From Lytechinus pictus (taxonomy: Eukaryota; Echinodermata; Echinoidea; Temnopleuroida; Toxopneustidae): a stretch of DNA of 64,000 bases. The notes below the pieces were generated by a model. That model had not been told where the DNA came from, made no database searches, and worked only from the letters and a program-made list of their open reading frames with translations. The translations under genes and the position numbers were made by a program. This document shows, in pieces, positions 1-11,400 of this stretch. Within the stretch, counting starts at the first letter, position 1; every line of letters starts with the position of its first letter. The stretch is taken from assembly GCF_037042905.1 (NCBI RefSeq), contig NC_087249.1, positions 14,255,901 to 14,319,900 of the forward strand, in the 5' to 3' direction.

Positions 1-119
1 ATGTGTTCAGATGTAATTCTAATAAAATCAGCAAGCGCTTGGCACTTGCATTAGATGACTATGGTGAGATATGCATACTCTTAATGGATTCCTAAAATAT
101 ATTCCTTAAAATCTCGCTG

Positions 120-420
120 TTTGGGGTCAAAATATACGAAAATTTCAGCTCGCGCTTCGCGCTCGCATTGTTTAGCGAGACAGGTACCTATCATGATTAC
201 ACAAATTTGATTATAATGTCCCTTCTTAGGTGTGAATATAAAAAATTCAGCTCGCGCTTCGCGCTCGCATTATTTGATCAGTGAGATACATATCCGTTCA
301 ATGACATTGTCCTTAAAATGTCTCTATTAGGTCAGAATAACTAGCAACCGAGCGCGCTTCGCGCGCTCACTCAGTGATTCGAAAATTTTGCTGGTGCCCC
401 CACAATGCCGTGACCCACGG
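120..420 (-). repeat. GCGCGAAGCGCGAGCTG satellite, minus orientation
   Basis: Three spaced copies of a GC-rich core (CAGCTCGCGCTTCGCGCTCG on the plus strand) sit in AT-rich spacers of about 100 bp. They are the reverse complement of the array at 3.1-5.0 kb, so the two arrays face each other across about 2.7 kb. Confidence 0.75.
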
Positions 421-537
421 TATGCCACTGTGGACATATCAATTACAATTCCTTGCATATCTAAAAACATGATAAAAAAAAAAAAGCCAAAATATTTCAG
501 TCATCCCCCCCACCCCTCAACACGGATTTACGCCAGT

Positions 538-1005
538 GGTCCATAGTAGTGTGAACTCATGTGGGTGTGTCCCACTGTGTGATGACATTGCTCAGAGAGT
601 GTTATTGATCTGTCCATAGTAGTGTGAACTCATGTGGGTTGGTGTGGGTGTGTCTCCCTGTGTGATGGCATTGTTCAGAGAGTGTTATTGATCTGTCCGT
701 AGAAGTGTGAACTCATGTGGGTTTGTGTGGTTGTGTCTCCCTGTGTGATGGCATTGTTCAGAGAGTGTTATTGATCTGTCCATAGTAGTGTTAACTGATG
801 TGGGTTGGTGTGGGTGTGTCTCCCTGTGTGATGACATTGTTCAGAGAGTGTTATTGATCTGTCCATAGTAGTGTGAACTCATGTGGGTTGGTGTGGGTGT
901 GTCTCCCTGTGTGATGACATTGTTCAGAGAGTGTTATTGATCTGTCCATAGTAGTGTGAACTCATGTGGGTTGGTGTGGGTGTGCCTCCCTGTGTGATGA
1001 CATTT
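538..1005. repeat. 83-bp minisatellite, about 5.7 copies
   Basis: The GTCCATAGTAGTGTGAACTC start recurs at about 540, 613, 696, 779, 862 and 945, an 83-bp period. The first unit is 10 bp shorter because it lacks one TTGGTGTGGG block. Units differ by only a few bases, so the array is young or homogenised. No coding potential is seen. Confidence 0.95.
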
Positions 1006-1690
1006 ACAGAGCGAGGCGCGAAGCGCGCTTCCTAGGGGTGGGTGCATGGAGGGGTAGCTTCCCCCTCCCGCGCGAAGTGCAAAGCTTTCAATGTTTTATC
1101 AAATTAAAATGAAAAGGAGTCGTCTCTCTAGTACCTATATCAGCTAATGTATACATTTGAACTTTAACTGGCAAGAAACACACTAGTCCTATAGCCGAGG
1201 AAGAAAAACAAGGTTAGAGAAAGGGTGACGGAAACAAAGGAGAACTGCAATATTGTCATTTAACCGCGCAAAGCGCGAAATCCAAATTTATTAATATATA
1301 AATATAGAACGAGAGTGAAGTACTAGTTTCGTTCAGGTAATTCTTTTGAGAAAAAAATAAAAGAATAACAAGAAAACCCCACAAAGCTACCTTTCCTCCC
1401 TTCACTTTTCCTTTTCTCTTCTTTTTCCCCCCTTTATTTTTTTCTTTTTGGGGAGGAGGGGGGGGGGCGCGACCGCCCCCTGGCTACGCGCATTCCAAGT
1501 GCTAGACATATCCCCCTATTATACGTTATATGGACCTACGGTAGCTGCCCCAGACCCCATGCAGTAGGGGCTCTTCATCTGTAACCTTCAAAGGGCTCAA
1601 AAACGGCCCCCTGTAGGCCTATCCACCTTTCCTGTTTTAAGATTTACGTCAATCATATCTTATTTGCTTGAATTATAATAGAAATCACAC
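1006..1690. other. Non-genic low-complexity stretch
   Basis: This holds a few more GCGCGAAGCGCGC cores, a polypyrimidine run near 1390-1440 and a ten-base G run near 1458. I see no exon-like frame or RNA gene. Confidence 0.5.
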
Positions 1691-1694
1691 AATA

Positions 1695-1945
1695 AGAATT
1701 TCTTTTTAAAAGGCCAAATTTTATTCTGGCTCGCTTTGCTGGCGAATTTATACAAATTTTCCCACATTTGCTATGTTGTGCCCCCTCAAAATATTTGGTT
1801 TATTACGCAACTGCGTTTAATTAATTTATTGTGCAAAACATATATATACCCGCAATTTGATTAAAAATAGCGGCCATCTGTATAAGGTTAAAAATGGGTT
1901 AAGAAGATTCAAGAGTTTCCAGGGGCCCCGGACCCCAACCAAATA
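1695..1945 (+). repeat. Interspersed repeat, copy 1 of a pair
   Basis: About 250 bp (CTCGCTTTGCTGGCGA, then AAATTTTCCCACAT, then CCCCCTCAAAATATTTGGTT, then a TATATATACCCGC block and GGACCCCAACC) match, diverged but collinear, the reverse complement of 30920-31190. It is a dispersed family of unknown class. Confidence 0.65.
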
Positions 1946-3079
1946 TCAGAGGCGTAGAGATTAAAAGGTTTGGGCTATAGCCCCCCAAAATTTCTACATC
2001 CTTTGCAGATGGTTTATGGAAAAGACTGATTAACAACCATCACCAACTGTCAACTCTTGCTTGGTTTAATTCTCCAGTCAGATCATCAGTCGACCAATCG
2101 ATCACCTTTCACTTCAGTCAATCGGACATCCGTCGACCATTATTCATCAGCATTCGTTCTATACACGTTCACCAATCAATTACACTTTTTCCAACACTCC
2201 AATTCACGTAGTCCAGAAGAAGGAATAAAATCTGATCTTTACCTTTAATTTCTCAAGGATAAATCAGCGTACAGAGCATATTAAGACCCAAGAATTAGAA
2301 GGGCGGAATATGTGCACTAGGCAACGACTTAAAATTACACCTTCCCGCTTACCGATGACTCCTAGTATTTATACATTTACTAAAAACAGTTACTAAAATT
2401 ACTCCAATAGCTACAATAACTTCATTTACTTTGCTAATCAACCTGTTTTCACAAATAAAATAACTGCTGGATTATGCTAAGACAACTTTTCTGACAATTA
2501 TTCAAAAAGATCCATGACAATCTAACATGTTCATAAAATATGTTTTTTTCGCAAATTTTTGTTAATTCACCGAACCCCTACACTTAGGATTTTTGTTTAG
2601 TCTACGTTTACAGACCCTATAAGCTCTCTATGACATTACAACAGAAATATAGTTCGTTACAATCATACTGGCCGATACACCATTCTGACCCCGTCAAATT
2701 CTTTGCCTCACTATACGCCACTGCCTGTTCATGACCAGGAAATTTGTTTGCTCTTGCCCCTCCTTGTTACGCCCCTGGACAGAAATGGTGTACCAAATAA
2801 CTATGGCAAATGCCTTCTTTCCTAATTCAGAGGTAAATGAAACATATAACATATCAGAGTAGTTGAATAGTGTACAACGACACAATACAATGAACACAAT
2901 CCTAACCATAGCATGGTTACATAATATACCACCACACATATGCATATTTTTTTGCTATTGTTTGATTATCTTTATACAAACAAGTTACCTTACCAACGAG
3001 TCTTCGTCCTCAAAACATGATGTCTTGTAGTTTATATATTGTTAGTACTCTCTTCATGTTTCTCTCTTTCTATTATAGG
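1946..3079. other. Gene-free stretch
   Basis: AT-rich DNA with only short, compositionally random open frames. No splice-bounded exon, RNA gene or clear repeat was recognised. Confidence 0.5.
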
Positions 3080-4960
3080 TCAAATAACTATTGCGAGCGC
3101 GAAGCGCGACCTGAAAATTGAACATTGTAAACACTTTTTGCAATTATGAACACGATGGGTATTTTATCAAACAAGGTATGCGAGCGCGAGAGTGAATAAA
3201 ATCTTGTAATATTCGACCTGAAAACTGGACTGGTTAAGCAAGTTTTTAATAAAGAACACAGCACATGAAGCGCGAGTTAAATCTTGCAGATTTAGAACTA
3301 AAAACAGGTCATTCAAAGCGATGTTATCATGAAGAGGGTGGGCATAGAATTAAGCAAGTGATGCTAGCGTGAAGTGCGAGCTGAAAAAATTTCTTTTAAG
3401 AAATGAAATTTGGACATTGAAAATACTTGTTACTTGAGGTCAAATAAGTCTTGCGAGCGCGAAGCACGACCTGAAAATTGAACATTGTAAACACTTTTTG
3501 CAATTATGAACACGGTGGATATCTTATCAAACAAGTTATGCGAGCGCGAAGCGCGAGCTGGAGTTATTGTTTTTTTAGATTTAGACTAAAAATCGGGCAT
3601 TCCATGCAATTTTTGTAATCATGAAAAGGAAGGATATCAATACATATTTTGACTTTTTTACACGTTTTTGTATTTATAGGACAAACTCGAATTCTGCATC
3701 TGTTATTGGCAGGCTGTGTATCCCAATAAACATAATGCGAGCGCGAAACGCGAGCTGAAAATTTTGATCTACTGACCCGAAAGGGACTATTTTAAGCACT
3801 GTCCAGAACAATCATTATTGTAGAGAGGATGTAAATTTAACTAAATAATGCTGTGAGCGCGAAGCACGAGCTGGGGCTGTTTTTTTTTTTAAGATTTAGA
3901 TTTAAAATCGGGCATTCCATGCAATTTTAGTAATTTAAGAAAAGGAAAAGGGTATCAATGAATGATAGGATCACGAAGCGCGAGCTGATTTTTTTTAATA
4001 TTTTGACTTTCTTACACGTTTTTATACTTAGAACAAACTCAGATTCCGCATCTGTAATTGGACAGGCTGTATATCAATAAACACAATGCGAGCGCGAAGC
4101 GAGAGCTGAAAATTTTGATTTACTGACCCGAAGGGGACCATTTTAAGCAATGTCCAACATGAATAAAAATTGTTGAGAGGATGTGGATTTCTTTATAATA
4201 TAATGCTGAATTTTTGTCGGGACTTAGACCTTAAGCCAGGACATACTAATCACTCTCGGTACAGAAGCGCGAGCTGAAAACCTTTGATCTTAGAACCTGA
4301 AATTTTGACATTCTGAACACTTTTTGCAATCATGAATACGATGGGTAACTAATCGATCAAGTACTGCGGCTGCGAGCGCAAAGCACGAGCTATTTTTTTT
4401 TTAAGAATTAGACTTAAAATTGGACAATCATTTTTCGTAACCACGAAAAGGAAGGGTATCAATGAATGATGCGAGCGCGAAGCGTAAACTATATTTTTAC
4501 ACGTTTTTATATAAAGAACAAACTCGGATTCCGCATCAGTAACGGGACGTATCTCAATAAATATATATAATACACTGTGCTAAGAGGATGTGGATGTCAC
4601 TAAATAATTATGCGAGCGCGATATAAACCTTATAAACAAGGACATAATAATCACTGTCGGTACAGAAGCGCGAGCTGAAACTTATTTGTTTACTTACAAT
4701 TCAACATTTTCATAAATTTATTACATAAAGAAAAAACTAAGATACTGCATATGTAATTGAACAAGCTGTGTTAGTATTTCAACAAACATTATGCGCAAAG
4801 CGCAAGCTGAAATTTTTGATATGCTGACCCGAAAGGAACTGTTGAAGCATTAGTTGTCCAACATGAAAGAAAATTGTGGAGAGGACATGGATCTCACTAA
4901 ATATATGATGCGAGCGCTAAGCGCTATAGCTAGAATTTTCTATTAGATTTAGACCTCAAA
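3080..4960 (+). repeat. Diverged satellite array, GCGAGCGCGAAGCGCGAGCTG core
   Basis: The self-complementary core GCGAGCGCGAAGCGCGAGCT recurs more than a dozen times at roughly 100-130 bp spacing. Spacers recur as well: a CTGAAAATTTTGAT-CTGACCCGAAAGGGAC type with TTGTNGAGAGGATGTGGAT, and a TTTAGACTTAAAAT-GGGCATTCCATGCAATTTT type. The array is therefore a higher-order mix of at least two monomer types. It ends just before the TTTC microsatellite and LINE fragment. Confidence 0.85.
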
Positions 4961-5267
4961 ATGGACCATTTAATCACAGTCGGTACAGAGAGCTCCCAAC
5001 CTTCGGTAAATGACAAACTTTCGGCCCGTAAGCTTGGCATTTTCCCGACAGACGTTAGTTTAACATCCCTGCGCTTGCGTATTATAACAGACAATTTATC
5101 ATTTTCCCATCATCTCAGAATCCGCATCTTTGGTTGCACTGACACACATGTTTCCTTATCAAAAACCTCGTCTACCCCGCCCCCTTCTCTCTCTGATTTA
5201 TATTCTTCCTTTTGTGTTCCTTTTATTTTTCATATCGTTTTCCTCTTTCTTTCTCTCTCCCTCCCTC

Positions 5268-5285
5268 CCCTTCCTTCCTTCCTTC

Positions 5286-5321
<36 letters not shown>

Positions 5322-5415
5322 ATTTCTTCCTTCCTCCCTTCCCTCCCTCCTTTCTTTCTTTCTTCCTTCCTTTCTTCCTTCCTTTCTCTCTTTCTTTCTT
5401 TCTTTCTTTCTTCGT
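5268..5415 (+). repeat. (TTTC)n/(TTCC)n microsatellite
   Basis: A pure polypyrimidine tetranucleotide tract interrupts the 5' side of the LINE fragment. It generates several false open frames of Ser/Phe/Leu on one strand and Lys/Glu/Arg on the other. Confidence 0.95.
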
Positions 5416-5424
5416 CCAATTCTT

Positions 5425-6240
5425 CGTATCACAACTTGGGTTTAGAAAAGATTTTTCCACAGAACTTGATGTATTGAATTTGATAAATATTATTTTACAT
5501 GCAATCGATGATAGCAACTGCTGTTTCAGTGTATTCATGGACCTCTCAAATGCATTTGACACCATCGATCACCACATTTTGATAGGTAAATTAGAAAATT
5601 ATGGCATTAGAGGAGTTCTACTACTGTACAGTGGGTTCACCAATTATTTGTTACATAGAAGGCAACAAGTTGTGGTCGATGGTGTCAAATCTAATCTAAG
5701 TTATATATCCTGCGGAATTCCACAGGGGTCTGTGTTAGGCCCCCTCCTCTTTCTTTTATACACAAATGATATAATTAATTGCTCTTCTTTTTTATCATTT
5801 TCGTTATTTGCTGATGATACCACTGTTACACTTACTCACAAATAAATTAACGAACTTATATCATCAGATAATAGCGAATTGGACAAACTACATTAAATGG
5901 TTTGCTTGTAATTCCGGCTTGTAATAAATTGCTTTTGAATTTCGATAAGACCAAGTATTTATAATTTTTCGAGGAAGAGGCAAGACGATTCCTTTAAATA
6001 TTATAAATCTTATTATTTGTGGAAATATTATCTCTAAAGTTGATAGTATCCAATTTTTAGGTGTCTGTTTAAATGAATATCTTTCTTGGAAACCCCATAT
6101 CAACTCAGTTTGTATTAAAGTCTCAAGATCTATTTGGGTTCTCTGCAGACTTCGACATTTATGCCTGACTAATTTGACTAATTTATAGAACAGTATTATT
6201 CTTCTACACTTAAACTATTGAAATATTGTCTGGGGTCACA
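5425..6240 (+). pseudogene. Truncated non-LTR retrotransposon, reverse transcriptase fragment
   Basis: The frame from about 5437 to 5845 reads as the core of a LINE reverse transcriptase. It has LGFRKDFST, then FMDLSNAFDTIDHHIL with the first catalytic Asp, GIPQGSVLGPLLFLLYTNDI (motif B), and FADDT with the Asp pair. After the stop at 5843-5845 the C-terminal part continues in broken frames: SIQFLGVCLNEYLSWKPHI at about 6045-6105 and a NIVWG-like end near 6235. The endonuclease and N-terminal half are missing, replaced by the TTTC tract. It resembles the LINE at 37-40 kb (CR1/L2-like group) but is a separate, older copy. Certainly dead: at least one stop, several frameshifts and both ends lost. 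Confidence 0.9.
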
Positions 6241-6244
6241 AATT

Positions 6245-6797
6245 CAAACAAGCAGAACACTGAAAATTTCATCAAAATCGGATGTAAAATAAGGAAGTTA
6301 TAATATTTATAAGTTTCGCTTAATGTCACAAAACAGTTATATGCACATCCTGTTCGGTATGCAAATAAGGAGACTTATGACATCACCCACTCACTATTTC
6401 TTTTGTATTTTATTATATGAAATATTTTGATTTTCTCGTCATTGTCATGTGACACGAAGTTTTATTCTTCCCTGAGCACGTGGAATTCCATTATTTTAAC
6501 ATTTTGTGGTTCAGGCAAGGAGGTCCGAATTGTCAAATTCGTAAAAATTGAAATATTGTATAATTCAAACAATAAAAAAAACAAAAGAAATAGTGAGTGA
6601 GTGACATCATCGACTCTCTCATTTGCATATCACTGAGTTGAGCATAGAACTGTTTTGTGAAAAATAAGTGAAACTTTAAAATTTCATAATTTTCTTATTT
6701 TACATCCGATTTGGATGAAGTTTTCAGCGTTTTTCAATTATGATTTTTCTCTATTTATTTAAATCAGCTGTTTTCTGGGGTGGACTTGACCTTTAAG
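6245..6797. mobile_element. Foldback element (MITE-like), about 550 bp
   Basis: The left arm (ACTGAAAATTTCATCAAAAT, then TCGGATGTAAAATAAG and ACAGTTATATGCA) returns inverted on the right (CTTATTTTACATCCGA, then GATGAAGTTTTCAG). A GACATCA/TGATGTC pair and a GTGAGTGAGTGACATC block lie further in. The left end is missing and abuts the LINE fragment. Confidence 0.75.
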
Positions 6798-6811
6798 CGA
6801 TATATCATACA

Positions 6812-7211
6812 GATATTGACTGATGGGGTGTGCAATATAAACACTCTTTGGATCGCCGGATTTATATTTTCCCGAGGGATCACGACGCTACTTTTGTCCC
6901 ACATATTTTATTTCCGACGTTGGTAACATCTAATCCACAAGAGGGCGTCATACACGTAGAAAAATATATTCATGGACCGGCTGGAAAAATACATTGATTT
7001 CGATCATATCACGTGCCGCGCTATGGACCGATCGCGCTTGGCTATCTGTCTTGCTATCTAATGTTAGCAAGTATAAATATTCTTTGGACCGCCTAAAATA
7101 TTTATATTTTCCCTCGTGATAATATTTTCCCTCAGCGCTGCGCGTTTCGGGAAAATATAAATCCGGCGGTCCAAAGAATATTTATATTTCACACCACATC
7201 GGTCAATATAT
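6812..7211. mobile_element. Foldback element with about 65-bp inverted ends
   Basis: The first about 65 bases (starting ATATTGACTGATGGGG, through TTTGGATCGCCGGATTTA, then TATTTTCCCG) are repeated inverted at about 7145-7210 with few mismatches. A partial internal copy (TATAAATATTCTTTGGACCG) lies near 7070-7125. It is non-autonomous and has no coding frame. Confidence 0.85.
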
Positions 7212-7916
7212 AATTACGTATATAAATGTGCTTTTTATGATTTCGGAAATTAAACAAAAGAATAATGCTTATTAAATACATTTCATATTCAGTTTTATAC
7301 ATTGGAAGATCAACATATTATAATACACATAATAATTATTACAATGCTGGTACAAAGATACATTGTTAATTATTTTGACATATTTTTCAATAATCAAATG
7401 CTAGTATCAGTGGTGTAGTGAAGGGTATACGCGTTTATACCCAAGAAAATAAGTAGATTAAAAATTGAAAGCCTAATCATTATTTCGCGCGTATACCAAA
7501 TGAAATAATTATACATGTGAAGAACCACCGCACGCACAATTCCATGCCACTGCCACCACGGCGTACGTAGCGCGTAGTCTTTGGTGCTTTGAGGATCTTT
7601 GAGCTGGCAGATATATACCACTACACCTTTGGCTAATATAAGCCAGTTTGTAGTTCCACTCAGCGCATGATCAGTACGTGGAAGGCCATTGTTACTAAAG
7701 TGACATGGTGGTTTACAATTTGATGAGATAGGCACCAACTTTGATGTCTTGATTATTCATATATTCTTTTGAATTGTGTTTTTCATTTACATCCACAAAA
7801 ACAACAATGCGTCCACGAACGACTGGTATTTCACAGTTTGCCAAGTACATTTTAAAACATGCTATTAATATGCATTCAAAGTAGAAATGCAACAAATAAC
7901 TTCATAGAGTGTTCAT
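7212..7916. other. Gene-free stretch downstream of the foldback element
   Basis: AT-rich sequence with a likely repeat near 7405-7560 that begins at a CAGTGGTGTAGTGAAGGG motif. The open frame across it has no recognisable domain. Confidence 0.4.
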
Positions 7917-7978
7917 CAGTGGCGTACCTGAGATTTTTCACAGGGGGGGCAAAACCGTCCGCCAAAAATTTGACAAGC

Positions 7979-8009
<31 letters not shown>

Positions 8010-8232
8010 AAAAAGGTCTTCAATCACAAATGAAGGATTTTGTACCAGAAAAAATTTGACAAGCAAAAAAAAAAAAAAAAGGTCTTCAAGCTCGTCAGGG
8101 GGGCAATAAAGGTCTTCAAGCTCGTCAGGGGGGCAGGTATATGACTTTTGTATGGGATGTGGCTCGTCAGGGGGGGGGGGGGCAGAGTGCCCCCCCTGCC
8201 CCCCCCCCCCGTAGGTACGCTAGTGGTGTTCA
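7917..8232. mobile_element. GTGGCGTAC-ended foldback with internal tandem repeats
   Basis: The ends CAGTGGCGTACCT and AGGTACGCTAGTG are inverted. Inside, TTTGACAAGCAAAAA and GGTCTTCAAGCTCGTCAGGG are repeated, with poly-A, poly-G (13) and poly-C (12) runs. It is non-coding; Lys-rich frames here are poly-A artefacts. Confidence 0.6.
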
Positions 8233-8498
8233 TTGATGTGCTATTCTGGTCACCTGGTCTATTCAATTTCTTCATCCTGCTATGTAAGGCAGGCTTACGT
8301 AATGTATTGCTTTGAAATCTGAAATCTCAATGAAAGAAATGAAAGGTCATTTGACCGAAATTGTCCATGAAGTAACTACGAACTGGTCTATTTGCAAAAG
8401 ATGGTTGGGTTGATGAAAATGACTGTAGCTTCATCTGGTCTACGGCAACCCGCCATTCAAATTAATATTGTTTGCTGGATGCTGTAGGTTTAACTCTT

Positions 8499-11400
8499 CT
8501 ATATCTTTTGTTCGATTGGTCGAAGCAATATTTCATGGATCTAAAAACAAAACATAAGAAAGTAAAGAAATATAGTAGTATCGCAATGCATTTAGCGCAG
8601 ATGCTCATAGTCAAAGCCCTTCAGAGCAAATTAATTTCACCCGCAAAAATGACATGTTCAAACTTTAACAGTGAATACCGGTAAACACATTTTGTCTTCT
8701 AAGCATTCTTTTACAGCCAGCCACAGGTAAGACTGTGTTTTCAAACTCTCTCGAAGCCAATTCTACAGGGTCGACCTCGCAGATCTTATAATGGATTCCA
8801 TAAAATCGTTGTCTTGAGAAAACAGGTGGAATGCCTCTGGCCGTCTCACCTGCATCACGCGATTCAATATAGCAGCAGTGCTGATTTTGAAAACTACTAT
8901 AACTCGCACAAGATGTTCAGTGATACTTGGTTACTCTTATTTCCACGTTTTATGAACTAGACCAATACACTTATAGAGATATGATGGCAATTCAACAAAT
9001 ACCCCCAACGTGGCCAAAGTTCTTTGACCTTACATGACCTTTGACCTTGATCATGTGACCTGAAACTCGCACAGGATGTTCAGTGATACTTGATTACTAT
9101 TATGTCCAAGTTTTATGAACTAGACCAACACACTTTCAAATTTATGGCTGTAATTCAACAAATACCCCAATTTGGCCAAAGTTCATTGACCCTAAATGAC
9201 CTTTGACCTTGATCATGTGACCTGAAACTTGCACAGGATGTTCAGTAATACTTGATTACTATGATGTCCAAGTTTCATGAATCAGATCCATAAACTTTCA
9301 AAGTTATGATGGTAATTCAACAGATACCCCCAATTCGGCCAAGTTCATTGACCCTAAATGACCTTTGACCTTGGTCATGTGACGTGAAACTCATGCAGGA
9401 TGTTTAGTGATACTTGATTAACCTTATGTATAAGTTTCATGAACTAGGTCCATATATTTTCTAAGTTATGATGACATTTCAAAAACTTAACCTTAGGTTA
9501 AGATTTTGATGTTGATTCCCCCAACATGGTCTAAGTTCATTGACCCTAAATGACCTTTGACCTTGGTCATGTGACATGAAACTCAGGCAGGATGTTCAGT
9601 AATACTTGATTAACCTTATGGCCAAGTTTCATGAACTAGGTCGTCGGAAAAGCGGCGCCTATAGTCTCACTCTGCTATGCAGGTGAGACAAAAATTGGCT
9701 TGAACATATTTGACTGTTTTGTTTTTGTTTAATTACTTTATTCATGGGCTGTGTTTGTACATGCCCCTACTAAGTGGCGACTCCGGGTAGAGGGACATCT
9801 GGCCTGTGCCCCCCCCCCCCCCCATTTCCCTTGAGCACCATAAATAATATTAATTTGTTAGTGGAAAACTCGTTCAATTGAACAATTGAAGACTTTTTTT
9901 TTGGGGGGGGGGGTGATATATTTTCCTTACATGTATGAAGACTTTTTTTGTACTTCTTAATTTTTACTGAAAAAAATGCCCCAATTTTGGACATCCTGGG
10001 TCCTCCCCTGCTCCTACACACCAAAAGTCTCAATTTTCCAACTTACTAATTACAAAAAAAATGTACTATGAACATCAACATATTTAAACCTAATGATACA
10101 AAATCGTGTATCAATGAAAAACCTACGTAGTTACATATTGACTGTCTTTGAAGTGTTTATGCGTTCGCCTTGCTTTATTTTTTTTTATTTAGCTCGAGCT
10201 GCCTTTCAGCACTCATGCATTCAAGGAATTAATCCTGCCGGGTACACATTCACCTCACCTGGGTTGAGTGCAGCGTGGATAAATTATTTGTTGCTGAAGG
10301 AAATTACGCCATGGCTGGGATTCGAACCCACGACCCTCTGTTTCAAAGTCAGAAGACTAATCCACTCGGCCACAACGCTCCACTATAATCACTCGGTTTT
10401 TGTTTTATGCTTGTCACCGATGAACATGGAATTTGACGTTAACACTATCGAAAACCAAGGAATTTGCATATAAGAAAATGGAAAACTTGGGACTAGGAAC
10501 CAATACCTCACATTTGAACGTATAGTGATCAAGTTCATATAACTTGTAATTCATACTGATATTACTGTAAAGCCTTGGTGAATAATCATGATCTACATGG
10601 AATTTAAACAATCTCAAAAGCTCATACTTGCAGATAAGGCGGCTGCTGAAGAACGTGAATGACTTGATTGGCGACATCTTCTGCTTTGATACTCTGATAA
10701 ACAAAATTAAGATAAATTAAATGTTGTACATATAAAAATCAAATCCATTTCCATCACAAATAATAAATGTTTATGAAGTAGTATATCATTACTTGCTTTA
10801 TCGATTGCTTAAAGTTTGATTTAAAGCAATAAAAATGTAAATGTTGTCTTTCAATCAATACGGAAAATTATAACATAATTTGTGGGTTCCACAAGGCGCT
10901 ATCCTGGTCACATTATCATAAACTGTATATAGTATATTAACTGATTATCAAAATAAAGTTTTCGATAATAATAGGTACTCCCTTATTTACCTTACCACGT
11001 ATCTACTCAAATCATCAAGTAATATCATTATCAGAATGTTTTTTTCTTCTTAAAAATATCAATAAGTTTTACGAACATCAATACGACATTATTTTTTGCC
11101 AGATTAACCCGATTAACTATTGTAATAATGGTTAAACCCACTGGATGTGTGTCGTAGAATGTGCATTCTGCGGGATCTTGACGTGCTTTCCTTGCTGCCA
11201 TTTCAGTCTTTACTACACCGGGTGAGATACTCTGCAAGCATATAAATATAAAGTGAAAATGCATGAGACTCAAATCACTAAATTAAGAATATGAAAATTG
11301 GGTCCCATGACATTTGCTCCGGCCACAATTGCTCCCCTATAAATTCCACACACACACACTCTTAAAGGATTGGTCAAAATGACAATTCTCTTAGCTAATA

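Noticed and set aside
538-1005. Regular 83-bp repeats as a CRISPR-like array
   Set aside because: Units are contiguous without unique spacers, and the DNA is animal.
5130-5565. Several overlapping open frames on both strands around 5.2-5.5 kb
   Set aside because: They translate the TTTC/TTCC microsatellite; only the part after about 5437 on the plus strand has reverse transcriptase homology.
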